From Prunella strophiata (lineage: Eukaryota; Chordata; Aves; Passeriformes; Prunellidae): a stretch of 64,000 nucleotides of DNA. Within the stretch, counting starts at the first letter, position 1, and every line of letters starts with the position of its first letter. The stretch is taken from positions 5,960,530 through 6,024,529 of the forward strand of contig JAZBQD010000019.1 of assembly GCA_036583965.1 (NCBI GenBank), read 5' to 3'. The position numbers were made by a program, and so were the translations under genes. Shown here in pieces: positions 1 to 12,282 of this stretch. Under the pieces are notes generated by a model that saw only the letters and a program-made list of their open reading frames with translations, was not told the DNA's origin and did not search any database.

Positions 1-78
1 ATGACCGAGAAACGCATCCTCTCCTTAGCCAGGAACCACCCCTTCCTCACCAAGCTCTACTGTTGCTTCCAGACTCCT
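1..78 (+). CDS. PRKCH: PRKCH coding exon (partial at window edge): kinase N-lobe, start [16 protein letters not shown]
   Basis: This exon encodes 26 residues of the small lobe of the protein kinase C eta catalytic domain, the alpha-C/beta-4 region. PKC eta is a calcium-independent, diacylglycerol-activated Ser/Thr kinase of epithelia and immune cells. The peptide ends CCFQTP, as in vertebrate PKC eta, and is followed directly by a consensus donor GTAAGT at 79. The first ATG is not a translation start: in the family this methionine is internal (about residue 401 of 683), and the window edge cuts the exon. The ATP-binding lysine and glycine-rich loop must lie upstream. The frame continues in phase 0 into the exon at 14000 (next residues DRLFFV). 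Identification rests on recognising the family sequence over all six exons; PKC epsilon is the nearest alternative but fits less well. Confidence 0.95.
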
Positions 79-710
79 GTAAGTACAGCCCAGGCAGTGG
101 CCAGCCTTCCTCCTGACACACAAGGAACCTTGCTGTGTATTTGGCCCCTGGCCTGTTATCAGTGTCCACCTCAGACCCAGGAGAAGCCTCTGTGCTCGAG
201 GATGAACAGAGCACTGTGCTATGTTGCACCTCTAACATCTGCTGCAAACAAAATCCTGGCCTTTTTCTAAGCTCCCTAACAAACTGGGAAGGCACAGAGC
301 CTTTCTTTGTGTCTTCCCTAGAAACATCTCCATGCTACTGAATGTTTCCAAATGCAAATATCTACACACCTGCAGTGTCCTCTGATTGCTCTGGGATCTC
401 AGGACTCTGCTCTGTTGCTGCCTGAATTTTTAACAAGGCTGTATTTGCATTGAGTTTTCTGCAAACTTTAAGATTTGCACTTGGAACCAGAGGTAGCCTC
501 TGGTCTCTGCCAGCCTTTGTAGACTGCTCAGAGCTGAACAAAAGATCCCTTTGGGGTTGCTGGAAAGGGTCTGCCTGACAGGGGTGGACACTGAGTCAGA
601 TCCATGTGCAGTTGGTATTTCTTTCTGTGTAGGGAAGACAGATGGCAGCATTGCTGTCCCTTGTGCCCTGTGTACCTAAGTGGAGGACAGAACATGGTCT
701 GAGTGCCTGG

Positions 711-946
711 CTGGGAGCCTCATTTGGTGTGTGCTGGTGGCTGGGAGCCTCATTTGGTGTGTGCTGGTGGCTGGGAGCCTCATTTGGTGTGTGCTGGTGG
801 CTGGGAGCCTCATTTGGTGTGTGCTGGTGGCTGGGAGCCTCATTTGGTGTGTGCTGGTGTCTGGGAGCCTATTTGGTGTGTGCTGGTGGCTGGGAGCCTC
901 ATTTGGTGTGTGCTGGTGGCTGGGAGCCTCTTGCTGGTGTGGGTGG
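711..946 (+). repeat. Minisatellite, 30-bp unit, about 7.9 copies
   Basis: The unit starts CTGGGAGCCTCATTTGGTGT and continues with GTGCTGGTGG. Copies start at 711, 741, 771, 801, 831, 861 and 890, followed by a degenerate partial copy at 920-946. Copies 1-4 are identical, copy 5 ends GGTGT rather than GGTGG, and copy 6 lacks one base (29 bp). Near identity points to recent expansion and probable length polymorphism. All three forward frames are open across the array, which is a consequence of the repeat length being a multiple of three and not evidence for a gene. The unit is rich in TG and GGTGG. Confidence 0.97.
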
Positions 947-3382
947 TAGAGGGAGGAGTGGCTGAGATGGAGGCAGTGGCCACAGCCATGTATGGCAAGG
1001 TGAGTTTGGGAATCCCTCAGCTAAGCTGTTATTAGGACCAAAGTATTTTCTGCAGTGTAGCTCTTCAAAACTGCCTGGGCTCCTTTCCAGTTGCATTTTC
1101 TTCTTTGCTAAAGGGCAGTAGAGCTTGTTTTCCTCTTATGAGAGCTAGGAGAAACTTGCCCTTTTAATTGCAGCTTTGCTCCTCCTACATAAACCCAAAA
1201 TACCTTAAAAAACCAAAAAAGGAGCAGACAAATGTATTCAGCCACCCACCCATTTCTCTTTTCACTGGGGTGATGCAACAGCCAGCTATGGAGGTGAAGA
1301 ACTGTGCTCATTTAGGGTGGAGCCTTTGGGTAGACTGATGTAATAGAAATGAGTGGTTTGTCTTGTGTTTTATTTAATACACAGCTCGCATGGTTCACAG
1401 AGCAGCTGTGCCATATAGCAGAAATGAAACTTAAAGCTCACTGTTGTCACTAGTAACCAAAGAAACTTTTATTCTGTGATATTTCAACTTGTAATGTCTT
1501 TCCTGAAATATCAGAAATTTCCAGTATTGATGTGCTCTGTTTGAGGCCAAATGTGGACTTTGCCACTCATTGCTGTGGCCTTTGCCATGGCTTTGCTCAC
1601 TCAGTTTGCAGTGTGGATGTGAAAACAGCAAGTGTGCTCCTGGGCTGTGCAGAGTGCTTCTTATGAACTCAGGGAAGATTCAAGGTCACTGTGTGAGCAC
1701 CGTTTGTCACATCCAAAAAAACTGAACTCAGTCTGCTGTGGATGCAGGCAAGCTCCTCTGGGCTGGTGAGGTAATTGCAGAGTCTTTTGCAAAGAGGAAG
1801 AAAAGGGGAGAACTCAGCCTGTTTAGACTAGCAAATTGAAAGCAAAAAGAGGATCTGATTGATGTCTGCAGATGTCAAGCACTGAGGAGGGAAACAAAGC
1901 TGTCAAGATGCTGGTTTAAGATTAAATGAGTCTAGACTGGCCATGGGTACAGTTAGACTGGAAATTAAAAAGAGGCTGCTAAACAGTAGAGCAGCCTGGA
2001 ACAGGAGTTTCTGGACCAGCTTGTCATCAGAGGAGCAGAGGGAAGAACCCCTCAGCCCCTGGTGCCCTGAACACAGAGCTGGTCAGTCCTTGAAATGGTG
2101 CCAAGGGAGTGGTGCTTGTATAGCAGGACCCTGCTATTTTCAGTCCTTCCTGGGTTCCTATTTTACTTGAATCCCACTTGTCTGGATTGTCTGTAACAGA
2201 AAAGCACTTCCCCTCTGATGATGAAGCAACACAAAAAAGGGAAGTGTTTACAAAAAAAAATGCAGATTTCAGATCAAGGTGGTTCATGACATCTTTTGCC
2301 CATGGTCTGCACTCAGTGACACCCACTTCAATCCAGGAATAACCAGGTTTAAATTGCTTATAAAAGCACAATTAAATCCCCTTTGCTATAGTAATTATTG
2401 CAATACCAGGGGTATTCACTGGTCACAGTCCTTCCAGGAAGGCTTAGCCAGGCTGATGCAAACTTGGGGTTTCTGTCTATTATTTGTATGCCATGGGGAT
2501 ATCCCCTCCATTAACAAGACCTTGGCAGAAAAAGCTATCTATATATATAAACCATTAGAGATATAAAAAGAGTAACCACTTATTCAAATGTCATTCTGCA
2601 GCCATATTTAAAAATTTATGGACTGGGGGCATGGTAGCACAAATACCCAGTTTGCAATTACATGGAAACCACATCACATGTATCACAGCTAGAGCCCAGA
2701 CTCTTAAAATGTGGTAATAGTGGTTCATGTTATAAAAAACAAAACACAGCTCCAGTCTGCCATGGAGATCCTGGATACATGATGACCTCAGGGGCCTGCC
2801 TTTGGGAATTTTTCAAGAACTTTTTAGCCATTTTGAGGCCTCTTGCCATTTGTCAAGGCCAAGTCAAGGCCTGCTCCCATAAGATCAGGACAAGCTGGGA
2901 CTGACTGGCAGAGCAGGAGCTCAGCTGGAAGGCAGACAGTGCTTATGGTAGGTGCCAGGTTCAGTCTGAGCCAGCAGTGCAGCCCCATGGAATGGGAGCT
3001 AAATTATGGACTGGGCTGCTTCAGGAGCTTGGAAGAGTTATTATCCATTCTGCCTGGCCCTGGTGAGGCTGCACCTGACACAGGGGTGTCCAGTTACAGC
3101 CTCCCCCATCCCAGTTCAAGGGGAAATCATGGAAACTCAAAAGGAAGGCTCTTGGAAGCCCCTGAGATGCTGCTGCAGTCTGAGGACAGAGCACTCATAG
3201 GATCTGAGAATTTGGCTGGATCCAGAGCCATTTGAATTCTGTTTCTTTTACAACATCCCACCCAAACCAGCAAACTCTTCCCCTGGCTTAAGCAGCCTGG
3301 GGGTGACTTTTAACAGGCTGGGACATGTCTGTGCTGCACGGTGTGTTCTCTGTGGTGCCAGGAATGCAGCATTATTCTGGGC

Positions 3383-3529
3383 TTGCCCCATCCCTGGAAG
3401 TGTCCAAGGCCAGGCTGGATGAAGCTCTGAGCAACCTGATCTAGTGAAAGATGTCCCTGTGCAGGAGAGGAGGGTTGTAACTAGCTGACCTTTAACATCC
3501 CTTCCAACCCAAACCATTCTGTGATTCCA
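3383..3529 (+). mobile_element. CR1 LINE 3' fragment, + strand
   Basis: The text CCATCCCTGGAAGTGTCCAA, then CAGGCTGGATGAAGCTCTGAGCAACCTG in pieces, CTTCCAACCCAAACC and the terminal ATTCTGTGATTCC are the classic 3' end of avian CR1. It is strongly 5'-truncated, and its 5' limit is unclear. It is non-coding and diverged. Confidence 0.85.
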
Positions 3530-6500
3530 GGATTAGCTGAGCAGGCACAAGCACCTGAAACAGCAATGCATTACCCGAGTTCATCCATACTGCTGCTTCT
3601 TCTTCTTGCCTATTTTAGAGCTGGCTGAGGTTTTCCTGAGCTCACATTCTCCCATTTTCAGAAAGCTTTCCTGTTCTCTTGTGCTGCCTCTGTTCTCAGT
3701 GTGAGCCTGCCTTAGCCTCAGCTGCAGCTTAGGTGATGCCTGCCAGCAAGGGCAGCTTTATTTTCCCAGGGTGGGCTGAGGCTGCCTGACCTCCAGGCAG
3801 CCTCCTCGCTCCATCAGGGCTGAATCCTGCAGCCACTAGGTGGTAGGAGCTGCAAGGGCTGTCTGCCTGCTGTGATTCACAGTTTTCAGAGCATAAAGAT
3901 GAAATATCAGCAGCTCAGTGGGCTGGCAGAGGCTGGATGTAGCCATCTGTGTGCCCAGCACTGGGCTGGGCACTTTTGGACTTGCACCTCTGGATTCCTT
4001 TCTTATGAAAGGCAAGGAAGGAGTCCAGATGCTCCATTGCAGGGGGGAAGTTTAAATCCTACTTCAGCTGCATCTGTGGGAGGTTTTTCCTGCTCACCAC
4101 CTCTCTGTTTTTTTTAATTTTTAATTTTTTTTTTTAATTTAAGGCCTTGCCCTGGGAGCTTTCCACCTTGCCTAAGCCATTTACCTCTGCTTTTTCTAGG
4201 GCCTTAGAATAATTCTTTAGTGCCAGAGAGGATTATGCTTCTGCTCCAGTAATCTGTGAGTTGCTGACAGGTGCTGGGACCTGTGGATAATCGTGGATCC
4301 TGCATTAGGGGTGACAAGCACCAAAAAGTGTTTGTTTCCATTTACCTGACACTGGTGTCATCCAACACCTCAACAATACTGTCCTAGAAGGGGTGAAAGA
4401 GGCTGTATGTATAAATAGCTAAGTCAGTAATACAATCCTGGGGAATGTGAATCCTGGAATGTTTTAATTAAAATCAGTTTGCAGTAAGTAGGTCCTGACT
4501 TCTTTGGGGTTTAGGAGCCATCCTTCCTGCACAGGTGGTTTGCTTTTAAATCCTTTTGTCTCCACTCATGTGCATGAGAATGAGGAGTGCTGGGGGAGAT
4601 CAGCTTCCCATGCCAATAGTGCTGAATAGCTTCTGGGTTTTCCGTTTATTGCCCTTATCCCTTTTCTCATGACCAAAGGGTCCTTCCAGGGGACTGTCCC
4701 CCAGGCGATGCTGTTCCCAGCACTGTCCCTGTCAGCCAGCCTGATCATTATATGGATTTGCTTTCCCTCTGGCTCTGCTGACAGTTGCTGAGGCTCAGAG
4801 CCTGCCCCTGTTGTTCCAAAAATAGTGACAGGAGAACTTGGCAGCGGCTGTGATTTTCTATAACGAGAGTCCTTCAAGATAATGAGGAGCAGGGTGCTGT
4901 TCAAGCCAGGCAGGACTGGCCTGGGACTCCAGGACAGTACAACCATGGAACTGGTCCCATTTGATGAGGACAGCTGCTGTTTGGCACACAGCTTTTTGTC
5001 CCCATTTCTGGCTGAGGGCTGATGTTGTGCTGTCAGCATGGAAGGGGAAGGGTTCTCCCCATCTCCACTGGCTCTTGGGGCACTCAGGCAGTTCTGCCAG
5101 GGTCAGCATGGTCATCTTGTCATGGGTAACCCCATTGTTTACAAAGATGAGCCTGTATTTCACCTCCTGCAAGTGTTAGAGCTGGCCTGGAGCCTTCAAG
5201 AGGAGCACTGTTTTCAAGTGAGGGCCCACGAGCCAAAGTGCTGGGACTGAGAGGTGGCAGCTCACCCACCCCTTGCTCCCAGGTGCCACAAGGGAGGTCT
5301 AAGTGCCCTTGTGTGTCCAGGGGAGTCCTCAGTCATGGTTCCCCCAGGGCATCTCCAGCCTGGTTGTCCACCAGCCACTCCAGTGTCACCAGATGGGCAG
5401 AGCACAGGGCAGAGCCTGGTGTGGTGGGGGTGAGGGGGGCTGGAGAGGCAGTGACAGCCTTCCCAGGGCTCTGGGACATGAACAAGTGTCCTGACACAGA
5501 CTTTGGAGTGTGCTGGTGGGCATTCAGGAAGCAGGGAGGCCTCTTTGATGTTCTCTTTGAAAGGCACTGGGAGGGAGCCCTTTGGGAGCAGAGAGGATGG
5601 CTTTGATCCACTCCCAGGCTCTGAGCCCCCAGCATTCCCTCTGTGGCACGTTGAGGAGGCACAGCTCCATGCCTGCATTCAAGTGACAGCCAAGTGCATG
5701 TCTTGGATGCTTTTCTGCAGGCATTGAGACTTTTTCTCTTCATCTTGAGAGTTGACATCTGTTAGCCCTAAGCCCCTCTGCTGGAAGGCTCTGAAAGTCA
5801 GGCTGGAAGGAGCTTGAGTTGTTCTTTACCTGGGGTGGCAGGTTGGTTTTTGGGGGGTTCTTGGACAGAGAGGTACAGGGGAATTTCCTCTCTTCACTCT
5901 CCAGTGTAGATCCTGCAGGTGTGTGTGCCACGTACCCTTGTTGGCTTTGTGACCACAGCAGGGACAGCCAGTTTCTGCTTTCCTCTGGCTCCTGCCTAGC
6001 ACAGAATAAAGGCAGGCTGGTTGAAAGTGCATCTTCCTGTGGTTTGGCAGTGTTCACACCCACCAAAACCCCCTGATGTGTTTGCTGGCACGCTGGTTCC
6101 TGTTGTCAGTAAACCTGCTCGGAAAATCTCCACTTTTTCTGACATCTGCAGTGACACCTTGCAGTGGTCACTTCGTTGCAGGAACATTTGAGGCCAGGGT
6201 GGTTTTTTTTTGCAGGCAGGAGGTGAAATAAGATCAGACTGACATTTCTGACTCTGATCTGTGAACTTTGCTGGATGTCCACTGAGGCAGTGTGAGCTGA
6301 GGTGAAAACATGAGCTGGAGGGTTGGAAGGGTCAGCTGCCATCATCCTGTTGTAGCTCCCCAGTGTAACTTTCTGACCCCAGATGGTTGAGGGACTTTGG
6401 ATATTTGCATTTTCATGAAGCTGATATAAATGCCTGTCTCCATCTGCAGTGGCTTAGGGGAGAGGCTGTAACTTGGACAAATCATTAAGCTCACAGCAAG

Positions 6501-8870
6501 GGTAGCCAAGTGTGTTGCCTATGGTTAGCTACAGTATGTGAAACTAATATTTTTTGTCCTTAAAATCAAGGAAGTTGCAGCATAAAAAGAGATCAAAATG
6601 GAAACAGCTCTCAAGCAGCCCTGAGCAGGCAGGTGCCTGTCAGTATTGAGGAGGAGGGGGAGGAAAAAAACCAAGGCAATCTAAGCTCAGAGAAGGGGTA
6701 ACTAACTGAGGTGTGAGCCAGTGGTGCTTTAGGTTTCAGTCTCTTTGAATCCATGTTGCTTTCCAGGTGATGTTTAAGGTGAGAAGGTGATTCACAAATC
6801 CTCACAGCAAGCTGTTTCCAAGTGGCTTTTGGGTGTTTTGGCACTCTTAATTTTTGTGAAGACTGAGCTTGTAGAGGTCTTAGCCTTCCCTAGCCCTGCC
6901 TGAGCCAGCAGGTATTGCAGAGCTCAGTATTTTGTAAAATGGGAAGAGCTGTTGCAGGTTTGTCACTCTGAACTGAAAAAACCAATTTCAGTAGCCTTTC
7001 TGAACTGAGGGCTGTACAAAAAGCATGGTATTTACAGGGCTATTCTCTTCTGAGACACCAAGATGCCAGCAGCCAGCTGAGGGGTGCAGGTGACCTATAA
7101 ATCTTTAGTTAACAGGTAATGTCTATAGTGTCATACATTCTAGTTCCTTATTTCTCAATTTATTCCCCTCTAAATTCAGTCAGTTCTTTGAAATTTTTTT
7201 AATCTTTCAGGTGGGAAGGAGTATTTATGTAGTTTTCTTTACCATTTTAAAAGGTCTGGGAAGGAAGATTTTGTGTTGCTTCTTCTTTCAATTTGTTTTG
7301 TATCCTTTTAATATTTCATTTTAATGATGCCCAGTGTCTTTTTTTTTTTTTTTAATTGGTATTTAAAAACCAGACATTTTTTGTACATAATTGGTTGGCT
7401 TATCTGAGTTCTGGGTTTTTTTCTAATTTGGGTCTGGTCTTGTTTCAAGTGGGAGAGATACAGGTGAACAGGATAATCATCCTTTTGCACACATGGTGTG
7501 TAAAAGTTTCTGGTGAAAAGATGAGCTAATAGTGTAACACTGCTGTGAATTAGGCTGTCTTGCAGAGAGGGGATGAGAGGAAGGATGTGTGTATGGTTCA
7601 CTTGAATACCCCAGAAGATGCATTGTTCCAGAAAAATGACTGAATTTGCCTGTTACAAAAACTCTCCAGCATATGAGCTTGACATTTCAGCCAAGTGGTT
7701 AAGAAAATGGGAGCAGGAATTTGGAGGATGCAGTTAGATTTGGGCTTGTTTGTTTTGTTGGGCTTTTTTTCCCCTGGGGCAAGTGGGAACCCACAACTCC
7801 TCTCAGCTCATCCTGGTTTGTGGTTGTCATCATTGAGCTCCTCTGGAAGCAGCTTGGTGTTGATGCTGCACTGTGCACTCGAGTGCCTAGGGCCACCTTC
7901 ACCCTGAGGGACCCTGCAGAGTTTATTTGTGCAAGTGGCAAGAGCCAATTTATGATTCTCTGGGCCATGTGGATGTGCCTTGCTGCAGTGGCCTCACAGG
8001 GAGCCTCGTGGTGCCCACTGTCAGCAGTGTCAGAGAGCAGAGCATGGTGGGGTGATAACTGCCTCATTTAGGTTGGTGACTCTTTATTAAAGGACCTAAA
8101 AATGAGCCTGGTGTGGGGAAGTGATCTGAGATTCTCAGAAATGTGCTCACCAGCTGCCCAGCCTGGAGGAGACACCACATGCACCTTATGCCCATTCTGA
8201 GCTGGCTTAATTTTCACTGCACCTCCTCCAGCTTAAAAAAACCACCCAAAACCAGCAGAAGAAAGAAACCTTCCCTTTCTTAGCCTTTCAGCTGCATCAC
8301 ACAGTGAGCCCTCATCTGGGTAACCCCAGGGCTGTGTGTGCCATCTGTGGCTTGGTCCCTGAGGCAGAAGTGGTTCCTGGGGCTGGCAGGCACTTCTGCA
8401 GCCACTGGAGCAGGGAGGAAGAGCAGCTCGACAGAGCAGATGGCTGTAAAACCTGCTGCCTCCCTGTCTGGGAGTCCTGGGCCGCGTGCATGGGGTTCCA
8501 TCTGAGGCAGCATGGGGCAGAGGTGTTCCTTGGTGTAGCTGCTGTGATTTGAAGTTCCCAGGACCAGATCTCCACCTGACATCAGTCACTGCCTTGCTCT
8601 GTTGCAGTTGAGTGAGAGTGGCTCTGTCTGGAAATTTGGGGCTGAGCTCATTAGATCTGCTCTTGTGCTCACACACGTGTTTGTGCAAGGGTTGTTGTGG
8701 TGACTGCTTCATGGTGGGGCTGTTCACAGGACACCTGTGATCCTCCCTGGGTTGGAAACCATGTGTAACCCCCCTGGATAGCCTGTTCTCCCTAACCCTT
8801 GGAGCTGGGAGCAGCAGGTAGCTCAGTGGGGTGCAGGGCTGCCTTGGTCCAAGGGCTGGGTGTGGAGGGG

Positions 8871-9389
8871 AGGCATTTCCAACAGGAATTCATGGAATCT
8901 GTGAAGGGCTGGCTATGGAACCACAGACTCATGGAATGGGCTGAGTTGGAAGGGACCCATCAGCAGCACTGAGTCCAGCTCCTGGCCCTGCACAGCACCA
9001 TCCCCAGGAATCCCACCCTGTGCCTGAAGGCATTGTCCAAACCCTCCTTGAGCTCTGCCAGCCTTGGTGCTGTGCCCACTGCCCTGGGGAGCCTGTTCCA
9101 GTGCCAGCCACCCTCTGGATGAAGAACCTTTTCCTGATATCCAACCCAAACCTTATCTGACACAACTTCAGGACATTCCCTTGGGTTCTGTCACTGGGCA
9201 CCACAGAGATCAGTGCCTGCCCCTCTGCCTCCCTCGTGAGGATGTTGAAGAACCACAGTGAGGGAGGGGAAGCCCTTCCAACAGGAATTCATAGAATCTG
9301 TGAAGGCTGTGGAGGGATGGGTATGGAGGCATTTCCAACAGGAATTCACAGGTTCTGTGGAGGCCTGGGCATGGAGGATGGGCATTTCC
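8871..9389 (+). repeat. Local 50-60-bp repeat, three copies, split by a CR1
   Basis: The core TTTCCAACAGGAATTCA (17 bp) begins at 8876 and recurs at 9331. The copy starting near 9275 (CTTCCAACAGGAATTCATAG) is the third. Each is followed by a variant of GAATCTGTGAAGG and a GG-rich GGCATGGA or GGTATGGA ending. A partial fourth copy (GGCATTTCCTCA) begins near 9380. The CR1 at 8919-9256 separates copy 1 from copies 2 and 3. Confidence 0.8.
8919..9256 (-). mobile_element. CR1 LINE 3' fragment, minus strand
   Basis: Read on the minus strand, this has the CR1 3' end at 8919 (complement of CCACAGACTCATGGAATGGG, then GAGTTGGAAGGGACCCATCA). It extends through the typical CR1 3' region, including the segment GAACCTTTTCCTGATATCCA in the given strand at about 9124-9143. 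It is about 340 bp, 5'-truncated and non-coding. A 9-bp GAACCACAG occurs at both boundaries (8918-8926 and 9250-9258). The element sits between copies of a local repeat. Confidence 0.85.
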
Positions 9390-11049
9390 TCACAGAGCAG
9401 CATCTAAGAGTGGGGCATGACTGTGTTAGTCCTACAAAAATAAATATTCAGTTAGAAACCTGTTTCTTATTCCTCCAGATCCTGTGCTTTGCAGTGCCTT
9501 GACCCAGATACAGATGGCCCCTTGCACTGCTGGGGAGTTGGACATGTGGCTTTCTGGAGCCCAGCACTGAGAAACCAGGGCTTATTTGCTTCCTCTCAGC
9601 AAGACCTAGGGCAGATTTGCTTTGTGTGGGGGTTGTGGACCACGAAGGGAGAACATTGGGAACACTGAGAGAGCCTGCCAGCTCTTGTAATTATCTTGTA
9701 ATAATTTGCTTGCAAGCTCCCTAAGCCCTGCTACTCTTTTTGGAAACAATACATTTTCTCTGGGAAGCAGCGACACAGCTGTCTCTGTTTGGGGATGATT
9801 TGGAAAACCTCCCTTCTGCTCTGCAAAGCATAAACTACCAAAACAGGGAAAAATTACTGTTTTCTTGGGGAAGCCCTTTGGCTTCAGTGAACTCAGACTG
9901 AGCCCAAAGCTGATTTTCTAAGGAGTTGTGTGCATGAATTATTTCCAAAAAGATAAAATGCAAACTAAGCGGAATTCCTGAGCCAGGCTGATTTTTTTGT
10001 GGGAGAAAATTGGACCCTTGTGATTGGTGATAACGGTCCCAGGAGGCCTTTGGTCTTGTGTGGGTTGTAAATGGACATCAGCTTTGACTTTTAATTAGAA
10101 GAGGGTAGAAGTTGGCCAATCACACTGTCCCTTTTGGGCACAGGGAGAAAAAGGATGCTCTTTAAATAAAATCTGGATTTTTCGTCTTCCTCTGTGATGA
10201 CAAAGAAGAAAGGTATGAGGATCTAAAACAGCTTGTAGAGCTGGTGAGGACAAAGGGCTGAAGTGATGCTTGAGATGGATTTTAGTGTTTGCAAGAGGGA
10301 GTAACCAGAGTGTGGATTGTCCTTCACAGTGGTTCTTGCAGTGAGGGACTTTGTTCAAGCCCTACAAAACCCCTAAGACAATTGAACAAACATAGTGGGA
10401 TATATGTAGCTGCTGTCAACCACTGCTGTGCTTCCAACTGCCTCTGCCCTGCTTATAGGTGAACAAATAGGAATGGAAAACTGAAATGAAAAGAAATAAT
10501 TTTTAGAAAAGCCAAGAAAAATAAAAAAGACATCTCTCTTGTGTCAAAATTGACAGGATTAATCTCTGCGTGTAGGTTGAAATAAACCTGCCTGATCCCA
10601 TGGATTTTGTTTCCTCCAAGTGTTTTTTTAATTTACAGTAACAATTGCTCTGAGAGTTTATTCACCTTGATCCCAGTCCAGGAGTGGTGCAATGTGATTT
10701 CCTTCTGTGGCTGCCACTTGCTGTGAAGCCTTTCGTGTCACTGCTTCCTGTTGACTCAAATGCTCCTTTCTTAGCACGTCAAACAGAGATACCACATCAG
10801 GCAGACTTCTGGGCAAAGCACAATAGAAAAAATAGACATGTGAGGAGTTCAGCATTGGGCCCTGTCAAAAAACAATCCAGCTTTCAACTCCTCCTAATTC
10901 CCACTGATAGTCCCCGAGAAAGGAGGAGACACACAACTGACTCTTAGGTCAAATTTACAAGTGTCTGAACTGTCTGCTGCTTTTAAGATTTACTTTTCCT
11001 GGCCCCTTCTTAAGTTATTTACTCAGTCTTACTCTTCTGGCTGCAAATT

Positions 11050-11228
11050 GTCTTCTTTCCTCTTTTTTTCTGTTCATCTCCATTCCTCCCTCTTCTTTCT
11101 CTTCTCCTTACTTCCCCCTGCCTTTCCCTCCCTCTCTCTTCTCTCCTCTTTTACCCCCTTCCCTCCAGCTCCCTCCTTCTTTCCCCCTCTTTTCTTTTCC
11201 TTCTCCCCTCTTTCCTTCCCCTCTTCTC
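11050..11228 (+). repeat. Polypyrimidine (C/T) tract, about 180 bp
   Basis: The + strand is almost purely C and T with only isolated purines, for example CCCTCTCTCTTCTCTCCTCT and CTTTCCCCCTCTTTTCTTTT, followed by TATTTATTTATTTTTTTTAATAG at 11228-11250. Such tracts can form triplex DNA and bind PTB in RNA (established). No function can be inferred directly. Confidence 0.95.
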
Positions 11229-12217
11229 TATTTATTTATTTTTTTTAATAGGATATCACTGTTTATTTTATTTCTTAATGATTTCTGGGAGAGTGTTGGT
11301 CTCTGCAGTTTTGCAAGCTGATGGTCTTCCTTAACAGTAAAAATGGAAGGCCTTGACTGACTTCTAGATGATTTTCCCCAAAGGATGGTCATTAGTGCTG
11401 ATTTTCCAAATGCTTGTTGCCAGGCATGTAGCTGACCAGTGCACAAATGCTGCATTATAAACCAGTTGTAATACCCACCCTGCTCTTTTCTTCAGCAGCC
11501 CTATGGGATTTCTAAGTGTTAGGAAACTGGGCAGACAACAAGCTGTACCTCCTTAAAATAAATTGGAAAAAAAAAAATAAAAAGATGCAGTAACCCAGAG
11601 TTCTGTATTTATGCTTGACCAGTGAAATGAGCCCATGGGTGGGTGTGACCATGTAACACATGCAGTTATACTTGTTCAGGTTTGCAGTTAGTCTGAAGCA
11701 AAAGCAGTTCTTAGCAAAAAAGCTGCTAATTCCATGGCAGCAGTGATGTGAATTTTAAAATCAGCTCTTTTGATGCTTACCTGAACAGTTGAGAAAGAAG
11801 TAGTGTCTTTCTGTAAGCATCATAGTAAAGATGAGTACAGCCAGAAGTCTGAGGTGGGCTATGGAGTTTTGCCTGCTCTGGAGGAGCTGGACATACATGT
11901 TTTAAGACAGGAAGTGTTAATTTTTTTTTTTCCCTGAGGGTCACCTTTAAGGAAAGAGTAGAAAATCCATGTGTGTTCCCCTAAGTGCATGCATGTTTAT
12001 ACAGGCATATGTATCACTTATATAAATACACACACCATCCCTCACCAGGCTGCTGGTAAATTAAATTGCTTCCTGTTGGGGATCTGGCAAGAGGGATTTC
12101 TTTTTAAGTTTGGGCTTGAGGAGATGCCTGGACAAGCTGGGCTAGATAAGCATGTGTCATGTGGAGGGATCAGCAAGGAAGGAGGTGGGAAAGAACAACA
12201 AGGAGATGTAAGGCTTA

Positions 12218-12282
12218 AGGGTTAGTGGTTGATGGTTTCTAAAGGTCTTTTCCAACCCAGATGATTCTATGATTTCATGATC
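12218..12282 (+). mobile_element. CR1 LINE extreme 3' end, + strand
   Basis: AAAGGTCTTTTCCAACCCAG followed by ATGATTCTATGATTTCATGA is the CR1 terminal sequence with its octamer-like repeats. Similarity may reach back to about 12120, where GATGCCTGGACAAGCTGGGC could be CR1-derived, but that part is uncertain. Confidence 0.75.

Noticed and set aside
1..3. ATG at the very start as a translation start
   Set aside because: In PKC eta this methionine is internal; the exon is cut by the window edge and upstream kinase exons are expected.
642..1035. Three overlapping open frames with repeated decapeptides (WLGASFGVCW-type and similar)
   Set aside because: They are the three readings of a 30-bp minisatellite whose length is a multiple of three. 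No start context, homology or splice signals support a protein.
10961..11248. Open frame rich in Ser, Phe, Leu and Pro
   Set aside because: It is the translation of the polypyrimidine tract; low complexity only.
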